64,000 nucleotides of DNA from Odiellus spinosus (GCA_963920705.1 CAWUCO010000284.1:1383222-1447221), one strand, 5' to 3'. Shown: positions 1-12,823, numbered from the stretch's first letter. Notes: generated by a model from the letters alone, not told the origin. Numbers and translations are program-made.

Positions 1-3000
1 AATAATCTTTGATTTTTAAGCTTTTTTGATAATTTTAACCAATTTTATATTTGTCACGTTTTTGCAATTTAGACAAAACCGAAGTCATTCGAAAGAGCCA
101 TAAATGGACAGTCTAAATAATAAGAGTTTTCAAAAATCCGTTGAAAAACAAGAAAAATATGGCCAATTCAAGAAATCATACAATATCAAAATAGTCAAAT
201 TTCAGATTTTAAAAATTCGTTTTTTGATATTAGATGTTTTTTTGAATTGGCCATATTTTCCATGTTTTTAACGGATTTTCCAAAACTCTGGTTTTTTAGA
301 TAGACCAATATTTGCTCTTTCGATTGGTGTTAATTTTGTCTAAATCGCTTAAAAATCAAATGTTTTGTGTCCATTTGAATTCAATAATCTTTGATTTTTA
401 AGCGTTTTTGCTTAATTTTAACCAATTTTATATTTGTAACGTTTTTGCAATTTAGACAAAACCGTAGTCATTCGAAAGAGCCATTAATGGACAGTCTAAA
501 TAAAAAGAGTTTTCAAAAATCCGTTGAAAAACAAGAAAAATATGGCCAATTGAAGAAATCATACAATATCAAAATAGTCAAATTTCAGATTTTAAAAATT
601 CGTTTTTTGATATTTGTTGTTTTTTCAATTGGCCATATTTTCCATGTTTTTCAACGGATTTTCCAAAACTGTTGTTTTTTAGATAGACCAATATTTGCTC
701 TTTCGATTGGTGTTGATTTTGTCTAAATCGCTTAAAAATCAAATGTTTTGTGTCCATTTGCATTCAATAATCTTTGATTTTTAAGCGTTTTTGCTTAATT
801 TTAACCAATTTTATATTTTTCACGTTTTTGCAATTAAGACAAAACCAGTCATTCAAAAGAGCCATTAATGAACAGTCTAAATAATGAGTTTTCAAAAATC
901 CGTTGAAAAACAAGAAAAATATGGCCAATTCAAGAAATCATACAATATCAAAATAGTCAAATTTCAGATTTTAAAAATTCGCTTTTTGATATTAGATGTT
1001 TTTTTGAATTAGCCATATTTTCCATGTTTTTCAACATTATTCCAAAACTGTTGATTTTTAGATAGGCCAATATTTGCTCTTTCGATTGGGGTTGATTTTG
1101 TCTAAATTTCTTAAAAATCAAATGTTTTGTGTCCATTTGAATTCAATAATCTTTGATTTTTAAGCGTTTTTACTTAGTTTTAACCAATTTTATATTTGTC
1201 ACGTTTTTGCAATTTAGACAAAACCAAAGTCATTCGAAAGAGCCATAAATGGATGGTCTAAATAATAAGAGTTTTCAAAAATCCGTTGAAAAACAAGAAA
1301 AATATGGCCAATTCAAGAAATCATACAATATCAAAATAGTCAAATTTCAGATTTTAAAAATTCGTTTTTTGATATTAGATGTTTTTTTTGAATTGGCCAT
1401 ATTTTCCATGTTTTTCAACGGATTTTCCAAAAATGTTGTTTTTTAGATAGACCAGTATTTGGTCTTTCGTTTGGTGTTGATTTTGTCTAAATCGCTTAAA
1501 AATCAAATGTTTTGTGTCCATTTGAATTCAATAATCTTTCATTTTTAACCGTTTTTGCTTAATTTTAACCAATTTTATATTTGTCACGTTTTTGCAATTT
1601 AGGCAAAACCAAAGTCATTCGAAAGAGCCATTAATGGACAGTCTAAATAATATGAGTTTTCAAAAATCCGTTAAAAAACAAGAAAAATATGGCCAATTGA
1701 AGAAATCATACAATATCAAAATAGTCAAATTTCAGATTTTAAAAATTCGTTTTTTGATATTTGTTGTTTTTTTCAATTGGCCATATTTTCCATGTTTTTC
1801 AACGGATTTTCCAAAACAGTTGTTTTTTAGATAGACCAATATTTGCTCTTTCGATTGGTGTTGATTTTGTCTAAATCTCTTAAAAATCAAATGTTTTGTG
1901 TCCATTTGAATTCAATAATCTTTCATTTTTAACCGTTTTTGCTTAATTTTAACCAATTTTATATTTGTCACGTTTTTGCAATTTAGACAAAACCAAAGTC
2001 ATTCGAAAGAGCCATTAATGGACAGTCTAAATAATATGAGTTTTCAAAAATCCGTTAAAAAACAAGAAAAATATGGCCAATTCAAGAAATCATACCATAT
2101 GAAACTAGTCAAATTTCAGATTTAAAAAATTCGCTTTTTGATATTAGATGTTTTTTTAAATTGGCCATATTTTCCATGTTTTTCAACGGATTTTCCAAAA
2201 CTGTTGTTTTTTAGATAGACCAATATTTGCTCTTTCGATTGGTGTTGATTTTGTCTAAATCGCTTAAAAATCAAATGTTTTGTGTCCTTTTGAATTCAAT
2301 AATCTTTGATTTTTAAGCGTTCTTGCTTAATTTTAACCAATTTTATATTTGTCACATTTTTGCAATTTAGACAAAACCGAAGTCATTCGAAAGAGCCATT
2401 AATGGACAGTCTGAATAATAAGAGTTTTCAAAAATCCGTTGAAAAACAAGAAAAATATGGCCAATTCAAGAAATCATACAATATCAAAATAGTCAAATTT
2501 CAGATTTTAAAAATTCGTTTTTTGATATTAGATGTTTTTTTGAATTGGCCATATTTTCCACGTTTTTCAACGGATTTTCAAAAACTCTTGTTTTTGAGAT
2601 AGACCAATATTTGCTCTTTCGATTGGTGTTAATTTTGTCTAAATCGCTTAAAAATCAAATGTTTTGTGTCCATTTGAATTCAATAATCTTTGATTTTTAA
2701 GCGTTTTTGCTTAATTTTAACCAATTTTATATTTGTCACGTTTTTGCAATTTAGACAAAACCGTAGTCATTCGAAAGAGCCATTAATGGACAGTCTAAAT
2801 AAAAAGAGTTTTCAAAAATCCGTTGAAAAACAAGAAAAATATGGCCAATTGAAGAAATCATACAATATCAAAATAGTCAAATTTCAGATTTTAAAAATTC
2901 GTTTTTGATATTAGATGTTTTTTTGAATTGGCCATATTTTCATGTTTTTCAACGGATTTTCCAAAACTCTTGTTTTTTCAGATAGACCAATATTTGCTCT

Positions 3001-3972
3001 TTCGATTGGAGTTGATTTTGTCTCAATCGCTTAAAAATCAAATGTTTTGTGTCCATTTGAATTCAATAATCTTTGATTTTAAGCGTTTTTGCTTAATTTT
3101 AACCAATTTTATATTGGTCACATTTTTGCAATTTAGACAAAACCGAAGTCATTCGAAAGAGCCATAAATGGACAGTCTAAATAATAAGAGTTTTCAAAAA
3201 TCCGTTGAAAAACAAGAAAATATGGCCAATTCAAGAAATCATACAATATCAAAATAGTCAAATTTCAGATTTTAAAAATTCGTTTTTTGATATTTGATGT
3301 TTTTTTTGAATTGGCCATATTTTCCATGTTTTTCAACATTATTCCAAAACTGTTGATTTTTAGATAGGCCAATATTTGCTCTTTCGATTGGTGTTGATTT
3401 TGTCTAAATCTCTTAAAAATCAAATGTTTTGTGTCCATTTGAATTCAATAATCTTTGATTTTTAAGCGTTTTTGCTGAATTTTAACCAATTTTATATTTG
3501 TAACGTTTTTGCAATTTAGACAAAACCGTAGTCATTCGAAAGAGCCATAAATGGACAGTCTAAATAATAAGAGTTTTAAAAAATCCGTTAAAAAACAAGA
3601 AAAATATGGCCAATTCAAGAAATCATACAATATCAAAATAGTCAAATTTCAGATTTTAAAAATTCGTTTTTTGATATTAGATGTTTTTTTTAACTGGCCA
3701 TATTTTCCATGTTTTTCAAAGGATTTTCCAAAAATGTTGTTTTTTAGATAGACCAGTATTTGGTCTTTCGATTGGTGTTGATTTTGTCTAAATCGCTTAA
3801 AAATCAAATGTTTTGTGTCCATTTGAATTCAATAATCTTTCATTTTTAACGTTTTTGCTTAATTTTAACCAATTTTATATTTGTCACGTTTTTGCAATTT
3901 AGACAAAACCGTAGTCATTCGAAAGAGCCATAAATGGACAGTCTAAATAATAAGAGTTTTCAAAAATCCGTG
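1..3972. repeat. ~383-bp tandem satellite, ten full units plus one partial
   Basis: The landmark AATAATCTTT recurs at 1, 383, 766, 1145, 1530, 1914, 2298, 2682, 3065, 3447 and 3831, giving a period of 379-385 bp. Units differ by scattered substitutions and small indels. Short open frames inside units only repeat the same K/F-rich peptide and break at indels, so I do not call genes. The last unit stops inside its left half at about 3972, where the sequence passes into the 14-bp minisatellite. The window starts inside the array, so its full length is unknown. Confidence 0.97.
453..732. repeat. Dyad symmetry inside the satellite monomer (second unit as example)
   Basis: Each monomer reads as a long imperfect palindrome. 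ATTCGAAAGAG pairs with CTCTTTCGAT, and the ~45-bp block holding AAAATCCGTTGAAAAAC and ATATGGCCAATT pairs with AATTGGCCATAT and GTTTTTCAACGGATTTT about 70 bp further on. The flanking TTTGATTTTTAAGC pairs with GCTTAAAAATCAAA. The symmetry centre lies near the TTTCAGATTTTAAAAATTCG segment. The same layout is visible in the other units. It suggests that the monomer began as a foldback or MITE-like element that was then tandemly amplified. Confidence 0.85.
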
Positions 3973-6900
3973 AAAAGCTTGATTTGAAAAGCTTGCTTGA
4001 TTTGAAAAGCTTGATTTGAAAGGCTTGATTTGAAAGGCTTGAGAAAATTTTGATTTGAAAAGCTTGATTTGAAAAGCTTGATTTGAAAAGCTTGATTTGA
4101 AAAGCTTGATTTGAAAAGCTTGATTTGAAACGCTTGATTTGAAACGCTTGGTTTGAAACGCTTGATTTGAAAAGCTTGATTTGAAAAGCTTGATTTGAAA
4201 AGCTTGATTTGAAAAGCTTGATTTGAAACGCTTGATTTGAAAAGCTTGATTTGAAAAGCTTGATTTGAAAAGCTTGCTTGATTTGAAAAGCTTGCTTGAT
4301 TTGAAAAGCTTGCTTGATTTGAAAAGCTTGCTTGATTTGAAAAGCTTGCTTGATTTGAAAAGCTTGCTTGATTTGAAAAGCTTGCTTGATTCGGAAAAGC
4401 TTGCTAGATTCGGAAAAGCTTGCTTGATTCGGAAAAGCTTGCTTGATTCGGAAAAGCTTGCTTGATTCGGAAAAGCTTGCTTGATTCGGAAAGCTTGCTT
4501 GATTCGGAAAGCTTGCTTGATTCGGAAAGCTTGCTTGATTCGGAAAGCTTGCTTGATTCGAAAAGCTTGCTTGATTCGAAAAGCTTGCTTGATTCGAAAA
4601 GATTGCTTGATTCGAAAAGATTGCTTGATTCGAAAAGCTCGATTCGAAAAGCTCGATTCGAAAAGCTCGATTCGAAAAGCTCGATTCGAAAAACTCGATT
4701 CGAAAAACTCGATTCGAAAAACTCGATTCGAAAAACTCGATTCGAAAAACTCGATTCGAAAAACTCGATTCGAAAAACTCGATTCGAAAAACTCGTTTCG
4801 AAAAACTCGTTTCGAAAAACTCGTTTCGAAAAACTCGTTTCGAAAAACTCGATTCGAAAAACTCGATTCGAAAAACTCGATTCGAAAAACTCGATTCGAA
4901 AAACTCGATTCGAAAAACTCGATTCGAAAAACTCGATTCGAAAAACTCGATTCGAAAAACTCGATTCGAAAAACTCGATTCGAAAAACTCGATTCGAAAA
5001 ACTCGATTCGAAAAACTCGATTCGAAAAACTCGATTCGAAAAACTCGATTCGAAAAACTCGATTCGAAAAACTCGATTCGAAAAACTCGATTCGAAAAAC
5101 TCGATTCGAAAAACTCGATTCGAAAAACTCGATTCGAAAAACTCGATTCGAAAAACTCGATTCGAAAAACTCGATTCGAAAAACTCGATTCGAAAAACTC
5201 GATTCGAAAAACTCGATTCGAAAAACTCGATTCGAAAAACTCGATTCGAAAAACTCGATTCGAAAAACTCGATTCGAAAAACTCGATTCGAAAAACTCGA
5301 TTCGAAAAACTCGATTCGAAAAACTCGATTCGAAAAACTCGATTCGAAAAACTCGATTCGAAAAACTCGTTTCGAAAAACTCGTTTCGAAAAACTCGTTT
5401 CGAAAAACTCGTTTCGAAAAACTCGATTCGAAAAACTCGATTCGAAAAACTCGATTCGAAAAACTCGATTCGAAAAACTCGATTCGAAAAACTCGATTCG
5501 AAAAACTCGATTCGAAAAACTCGATTCGAAAAACTCGATTCGAAAAACTCGATTCGAAAAACTCGATTCGAAAAACTCGATTCGAAAAACTCGATTCGAA
5601 AAACTCGATTCGAAAAACTCGATTCGAAAAACTCGATTCGAAAAACTCGATTCGAAAAACTCGATTCGAAAAACTCGATTCGAAAAACTCGATTCGAAAA
5701 ACTCGATTCGAAAAACTCGATTCGAAAAACTCGATTCGAAAAACTCGATTCGAAAAACTCGATTCGAAAAACTCGATTCGAAAAACTCGATTCGAAAAAC
5801 TCGATTCGAAAAACTCGATTCGAAAAACTCGATTCGAAAAACTCGATTCGAAAAACTCGATTCGAAAAACTCGATTCGAAAAACTCGATTCGAAAAACTC
5901 GATTCGAAAAACTCGATTCGAAAAACTCGATTCGAAAAACTCGATTCGAAAAACTCGATTCGAAAAACTCGATTCGAAAAACTCGATTCGAAAAACTCGA
6001 TTCGAAAAACTCGATTCGAAAAACTCGATTCGAAAAACTCGATTCGAAAAACTCGATTCGAAAAACTCGATTCGAAAAACTCGATTCGAAAAACTCGATT
6101 CGAAAAACTCGATTCGAAAAACTCGATTCGAAAAACTCGATTCGAAAAACTCGATTCGAAAAACTCGATTCGAAAAACTCGATTCGAAAAACTCGATTCG
6201 AAAAACTCGATTCGAAAAACTCGATTCGAAAAACTCGATTCGAAAAACTCGATTCGAAAAACTCGATTCGAAAAACTCGATTCGAAAAACTCGATTCGAA
6301 AAACTCGATTCGAAAAACTCGATTCGAAAAACTCGATTCGAAAAACTCGATTCGAAAAACTCGATTCGAAAAACTCGATTCGAAAAACTCGATTCGAAAA
6401 ACTCGATTCGAAAAACTCGATTCGAAAAACTCGATTCGAAAAACTCGATTCGAAAAACTCGATTCGAAAAACTCGATTCGAAAAACTCGATTCGAAAAAC
6501 TCGATTCGAAAAACTCGATTCGAAAAACTCGATTCGAAAAACTCGATTCGAAAAACTCGATTCGAAAAACGCGATTCGAAAAACGCGATTCGAAAAACGC
6601 GATTCGAAAAACGCGATTCGAAAAACGCGATTCGAAAAACGCGATTCGAAAAACGCGATTCGAAAAACGCGATTCGAAAAACGCGATTCGAAAAACGCGA
6701 TTCGAAAAACGCGATTCGAAAAACGCGATTCGAAAAACGCGATTCGAAAAACGCGATTCGAAAAACGCGATTCGAAAAACTCGATTCGAAAAACTCGATT
6801 CGAAAAACTCGATTCGAAAAACTCGATTCGAAAAACTCGATTCGAAAAACTCGATTCGAAAAACTCGATTCGAAAAACTCGATTCGAAAAACTCGATTCG

Positions 6901-9900
6901 AAAAACTCGATTCGAAAAACTCGATTCGAAAAACTCGATTCGAAAAACTCGATTCGAAAAACTCGATTCGAAAAACTCGATTCGAACAACTCGATTCGAA
7001 CAACTCGATTCGAACAACACGATTCGAACAACACGATTCGAACAACACGATTCGAACAACACGATTCGAACAACACGATTCGAACAACACGATTCGAACA
7101 ACACGATTCGAACAACACGATTCGAACAACACGATTCGAACAACACGATTCGAACAACACGATTCGAACAACACGATTCGAACAACACGATTCGAACAAC
7201 ACGATTCGAACAACACGATTCGAACAACACGATTCGAACAACACGATTCGAACAACACGATTCGAACAACACGATTCGAACAACACGATTCGAACAACAC
7301 GATTCGAACAACACGATTCGAACAACACGATTCGAACAACACGATTCGAACAACACGATTCGAACAACACGATTCGAACAACACGATTCGAACAACACGA
7401 TTCGAACAACACGATTCGAACAACACGATTCGAACAACACGATTCGAACAACACGATTCGAACAACACGATTCGAACAACACGATTCGAACAACACGATT
7501 CGAACAACACGATTCGAACAACACGATTCGAACAACACGATTCGAACAACACGATTCGAACAACACGATTCGAACAACACGATTCGAACAACACGATTCG
7601 AACAACACGATTCGAACAACACGATTCGAACAACACGATTCGAACAACACGATTCGAACAACACGATTCGAACAACACGATTCGAACAACACGATTCGAA
7701 CAACACGATTCGAACAACACGATTCGAACAACACGATTCGAACAACACGATTCGAACAACACGATTCGAACAACACGATTCGAACAACACGATTCGAACA
7801 ACACGATTCGAACAACACGATTCGAACAACACGATTCGAACAACACGATTCGAACAACACGATTCGAACAACACGATTCGAACAACACGATGCGAACAAC
7901 ACGATGCGAACAACACGATGCGAACAACACGATGCGAACAACACGATGCGAACAACACGATGCGAACAACACGATGCGAACAACACGATGCGAACAACAC
8001 GATGCGAACAACACGATGCGAACAACACGATGCGAACAACACGATGCGAACAACACGATGCGAACAACACGATGCGAACAACACGATGCGAAAAACACGA
8101 TGCGAAAAACACGATGCGAAAAACACGATGCGAAAAACACGATGCGAAAAACACGATGCGAAAAACACGATGCGAAAAACACGATGCGAAAAACACGATG
8201 CGAAAAACACGATGCGAAAAACACGATGCGAAAAACACGATGCGAAAAACACCATTCGAAAAACACCATTCGAAAAACACCATTCGAAAAACACCATTCG
8301 AAAAACACCATTCGAAAAACACCATTCGAAAAACACCATTCGAAAAACACCATTCGAAAAACATCATTCGAAAAACATCATTCGGAAAACATCATTCGAG
8401 AAACATCATTCGAGAAACATCATTCGAGAAACATCATTCGAGAAACATCATTCGAAAAACATCATTCGAAAAACATCATTCGAAAAACATCATTCGTAAA
8501 ACATCATTCGAAAAACATCATTCGAAAAACATCATTCGAAAAACATCATTCGAAAAACATCATTCGAAAAACATCATTCGAAAAACATCATTCGAAAAAC
8601 ATCATTCGAAAAACATCATTCGAAAAACATCATTCGAAAAGCATCATTCGAAAAGCATCATTCGAAAAGCATCATTCGAAAAGCATCATTCGAAAAGCAT
8701 CATTCGAAAAGCATCATTCGAAAAGCATCATTCGAAAAGCATCATTCGAAAAGCATCATTCGAAAAGCATCATTCGAAAAGCATCATTCGAAAAGCATCA
8801 TTCGAAAAGCATCATTCGAAAAGCATCATTCGAAAAGCATCATTCGAAAAGCATCATTCGAAAAGCATCATTCGAAAAGCATCATTCGAAAAGCATCATT
8901 CGAAAAGCATCATTCGAAAAACATCATTCGAAAAACATCATTCGTAAAACATCATTCGAAAAACATCATTCGAAAAACATCATTCGAAAAACATCATTCG
9001 AAAAGCATCATTCGAAAAGCATCATTCGAAAAGCATCATTCGAAAAGCATCATTCGAAAAGCATCATTCGAAAAGCATCATTCGAAAAGCATCATTCGAA
9101 AAGCATCATTCGAAAAGCATCATTCGAAAAGCATCATTCGAAAAGCATCATTCGAAAAGCATCATTCGAAAAGCATCATTCGAAAAGCATCATTCGAAAA
9201 GCATCATTCGAAAAGCATCATTCGAAAAGCATCATTCGAAAAGCATCATTCGAAAAGCATCATTCGAAAAGCATCATTCGAAAAGCATCATTCGAAAAGC
9301 ATCATTCGAAAAGCATCATTCGAAAAGCATCATTCGAAAAGCATCATTCGAAAAGCATCATTCGAAAAGCATCATTCGAAAAGCATCATTCGAAAAGCAT
9401 CATTCGAAAAGCTTCATTCGAAAAGCTTCATTCGAAAAGCATCATTCGAAAAGCTTCATTCGAAAAGCTTCATTCGAAAAGCTTCATTCGAAAAACATTC
9501 GAAAAACATCATTCGAAAAACATCATTCGAAAAACATCATTCGAAAAACATCATTCGAAAAACATCATTCGAAAAACATCATTCGAAAAACATCATTCGA
9601 AAAACATCATTCGAAAAACATCATTCGAAAAACATCATTCGAAAAACATCATTCGAAAAACATCATTCGAAAAACATCATTCGAAAAACATCATTCGAAA
9701 AACATCATTCGAAAAACATCATTCGAAAAACATCACTCGAAAAACATCATTCGAAAAACATCATTCGAAAAACATCATTCGAAAAACACCATTCGAAAAA
9801 CATCATTCGAAAAACACCATTCGAAAAACACCATTCGAAAAACACCATTCGAAAAACACCATTCGAAAAACACCATTCGAAAAACACCATTCGAAAAACA

Positions 9901-11030
9901 CCATTCGAAAAACACCATTCGAAAAACACCATTCGAAAAACACCATTCGAAAAACACCATTCGAAAAACACCATTCGAAAAACACCATTCGAAAAACACC
10001 ATTCGAAAAACACCATTCGAAAAACACCATTCGAAAAACACCATTCGAAAAACACCATTCGAAAAGCACCATTCGAAAAACACCATTCGAAAAGCACCAT
10101 TCGAAAAGCACCATTCGAAAAGCACCATTCGAAAAGCACCATTCGAAAAGCACCATTCGAAAAGCACCATTCGAAAAGCACCATTCGAAAAGCACCATTC
10201 GAAAAGCACCATTCGAAAAGCACCATTCGAAAAGCACCATTCGAAAAGCACCATTCGAAAAGCACCATTCGAAAAGCACCATTCGAAAAGCACCATTCGA
10301 AAAGCACCATTCGAAAAGCACCATTCGAAAAACACCATTCGAAAAACACCATTCGAAAAACACCATTCGAAAAACACCATTCGAAAAACACCATTCGAAA
10401 AACACCATTCGAAAAACACCATTCGAAAAACACCATTCGAAAAACACCATTCGAAAAACACCATTCGAAAAACACCATTCGAAAAACACCATTCGAAAAA
10501 CACCATTCGAAAAACACCATTCGAAAAACACCATTCGAAAACACCATTCGAAAAACACCATTCGAAAAACACCATTCGAAAAACACCATTCGAAAAACAC
10601 CATTCGAAAAACACCATTCGAAAAACACCATTCGAAAAGCACCATTCGAAAAGCACCATTCGAAAAGCACCATTCGAAAAGCATCATTCGAAAAGCATCA
10701 TTCGAAAAGCATCATTCGAAAAGCATCATTCGAAAAGCATCATTCGAAAAGCATCATTCGAAAAGCATCATTCGAAAAGCATCATTCGAAAAGCATCATT
10801 CGAAAAGCATCATTCGAAAAGCATCATTCGAAAAGCATCATTCGAAAAGCATCATTCGAAAAACATCATTCGAAAAACATCATTCGGAAAACATCATTCG
10901 GAAAACATCATTCGAAAAACATCATTCGAAAAACATCATTCGAAAAACATCATTCGAAAAACATCATTCGAAAAACATCATTCGAAAAACTTCATTCGAA
11001 AAACTTCATTCGAAAAACATCATTCGAAAA
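3973..11030. repeat. 7-kb minisatellite of a 14-bp unit (roughly 500 copies)
   Basis: The basic unit is 14 bp. From left to right the dominant unit is AAAAGCTTGATTTG, an 18-19 bp variant, AAAAGCTCGATTCG, AAAAACTCGATTCG (the longest block), AAAAACGCGATTCG (~6569-6780), AAAAACTCGATTCG again, AACAACACGATTCG (~7015-7890), AACAACACGATGCG, AAAAACACGATGCG, AAAAACACCATTCG, AAAAACATCATTCG, AAAAGCATCATTCG, then alternating CACC and CATC blocks. Neighbouring blocks usually differ by one base. No unit carries a stop in any frame on either strand, which creates spurious open frames over 4 kb long. Nothing suggests real coding. Confidence 0.98.
4265..4640. repeat. 18-19 bp variant block inside the minisatellite
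   Basis: Here the unit grows by 4-5 bp to forms such as GAAAAGCTTGCTTGATTT (18 bp) and AAAAGCTTGCTTGATTCGG (19 bp). The gain duplicates the GCTT/CTTG tetramer. The block then returns to 14-bp units at about 4630 through AAAAGCTCGATTCG. It shows that the array can change period by slippage within a unit. Confidence 0.9.
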
Positions 11031-11093
11031 ACTCTTTTACAATGTCATGGGTCTAGCTATTCCTATGGGCTTGACCATCTTGTTATTATATAA
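11031..11093 (+). other. Minisatellite right flank, homologous to 54762-54823
   Basis: Directly after the last 14-bp unit is a ~60-bp stretch (ACTCTTTTACAATGTC, GGGTCTAGCTATT, GGGCTTGACCATCTTGTT). It matches 54762-54823 with few changes. At the second site the stretch lies just beyond a short 14-bp-unit array, so the two loci are copies of one ancestral locus. Confidence 0.88.
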
Positions 11094-11122
11094 CTTTATT
11101 TATCCGGTACGTTCTAGTTCTT

Positions 11123-11399
11123 AATAGGTAAATATATAAAAGGGAGGAGTCCTTTTTCGTAAGTTGAGCGTCGACGTCACCTGTGACGTTTCTTCTATAG
11201 AGACACGGGGCCCGCAGTCAGAATGACAAAATTCTTAAGATCTCAAGTTTTACTCTCAAGCTTAACGGCTGCTTTCTCCGCGCCTGTGTTCTTTTTACAT
11301 CCGGAACTCTAGGGGGATGAGTGACGTCTACAGTGACGCGGCCGCTAAACTAACGAGTTGATCAAGCCGAACTGAGCTTTTTATATATATTTATCTATT
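11123..11399. mobile_element. MITE family A, copy 1 (277 bp)
   Basis: About 275 bp with near-perfect terminal inverted repeats of ~19 bp (AATAGATAAATATATAAAA type). Subterminal GACGTCAC / GTGACGTC inverted motifs lie inside the ends, and a NotI-like GCGGCCGC is present. A second copy at 23433-23706 is alignable end to end. It has no coding capacity. I could not assign a clean target duplication, so the superfamily is open. Confidence 0.8.
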
Positions 11400-12060
11400 C
11401 GGATCTTTTGGTCAATTTTAAATCAGTTTTAAATCGACTTAATTTTGTTTAGTTTTTATAATCATTAGGTTTAGATTGTAGTTTTGGATCTCGTCCGTCT
11501 CGCCGTACGTTAATATTCCTCGTAATTTGAAAGATATTTGGTCTATTTTAATTTTTAAAAGCAACTCCAAACCTTTGGACAGTATGACGGAGAAATAAAA
11601 GTTTAGTCATGTTCAAAAATGAAAATAGACCAAAATAAGTTAAATTATTGGAAATATTAACGTGCGACGATATCTTAAACTACAATTTAAACCTAATGAT
11701 TATAAAAATTAATCAAAATTAAGTCGATTTCAAACTCATTTAAAGTTGACCAAATATCTGAATTAAGAACCTTACATATAACCTAATTTAAATAATGAAA
11801 ATGGTCTAAATTTTAGAGGAGTCTAATTAAAAGACGAGAGAGAGGAGATATTAAACTACAATTTAAAACTAATGACCATTAAATTTAATCAAAATTAAAC
11901 CCGTTTATAGTTAATGAAAAAATGCTTATATCTTCTCGGTCATACTGACTAATATCATTTTTCATTAAGTATAAAAGCGTTTAAATTTGTTTAAATTTAA
12001 TAGTAATTAGGTATAAATTGTAGTTTAATATCTCCTCCGCGTCTTCATACACTTACATCC
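11400..12060. repeat. Nested AT-rich inverted repeats
   Basis: 11401-11560 is the imperfect reverse complement of 11624-11748; CCTAATGATTATAAAAA and AATTAAGTCGATTT are shared. Weaker copies of the same core recur at 11850-11910 and inverted at 11985-12045. The whole stretch folds back on itself at two scales. No open frame was recognised. Confidence 0.75.
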
Positions 12061-12085
12061 TCAAGAATTAAGACAATTTTGCTTA

Positions 12086-12223
12086 TTTAAAGGCCCTATC
12101 TGCTCTGAAACTTGCCCCTTTAAAATGCACGCAGCCTTGCTTTGACTGTAAAACGTCGTCTGCTAAGCTAGAAAAGAAGGCGACTTTAAAGGGGAATTGA
12201 AAAACGCAGATAGTCCCTTTAAA
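12086..12223. mobile_element. MITE family B, copy 1 (138 bp)
   Basis: The ends are inverted copies of TTTAAAGGGACTATCTGC with mismatches. The interior contains AACGTCGTCTGCTAAGCT. A diverged copy lies at 22724-22868. It is noncoding. Confidence 0.72.
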
Positions 12224-12309
12224 TCACTTTATCAGGTCGAGTTTTTTTTTATAATTTTTTTCGGGTCGGGTCTTTAAAATGGTGGGCCCGACTCGTCTCT
12301 AGAGTAGAC

Positions 12310-12669
12310 TGATGTTATATATTCGTCCGTTGTCTCACCCTCTCTTTGATATCTTGTGTTGAATTTCGCTCGATCATATATAACGTTACGGCGAATGAAG
12401 TGGCTTCGAATTTAGCTAGAACAGTTGGAAACATTTTTTTCTTCTGCACCCGTTAGACCAAATGAAGTGAAGATATCGTCGGCCTTATCATCCATTAGAT
12501 ATACAAGTGCATTGACTTGATCTTCCTCGTTCTTTGAACTTAGTCCTGATGCTCTACGGAAACGCTCGAATCGTCTCTTCCATGTAGGTCATTCGCTAGG
12601 ATTTGCGAAATTGAAAGGTTCTGGAGGTGTTACTTGAAATGCTGTTGATTGTAGTTGGGCATTTGCCAT
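12310..12669 (-). pseudogene. gag: Gypsy-type gag N-terminal fragment
   Basis: Read on the minus strand from the ATG ending at 12669, the frame gives an arthropod Ty3/gypsy gag N-terminus. There is a proline-rich lead, a W-x2-R-F-x2-F block, an acidic 'NEEDQVNALVYLM' block and a 'KFN-RYQ-EGE' block near 12340. One in-frame stop follows the first ~26 residues and a frameshift lies near 12410. It sits just downstream of a PBS and LTR on the same strand, so this is the 5' end of an element whose pol is missing. Confidence 0.75.
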
Positions 12670-12823
12670 TCTTATTTACTTTATAAGTAGTTGATTGTTG
12701 TTCGACACCCCGGGATACTTTGATATTCACTAGAGTCTAAGCCTTAGTCATAACGTTGTCTACAGTCTACTACGCGAATATATCACCACCGGATTTTTTT
12801 TTTTTTTTTACTGCTGGCTTCAT

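Noticed and set aside
3899..8367. Open frames of 1,311-1,484 codons on the minus strand and similar ones on plus up to 8947
   Set aside because: They are produced by a stop-free 14-bp unit read in any phase; all frames on a strand give the same peptide repeat. There is no start context, domain or codon bias.
3973..11030. CRISPR-like array
   Set aside because: The units are contiguous with no spacers, and the surroundings are eukaryotic.
7890..11093. 1,067-codon plus frame and ~300-codon minus frames in the right half of the minisatellite
   Set aside because: Same artefact as the left half; the frames enter the unique flank only by chance.
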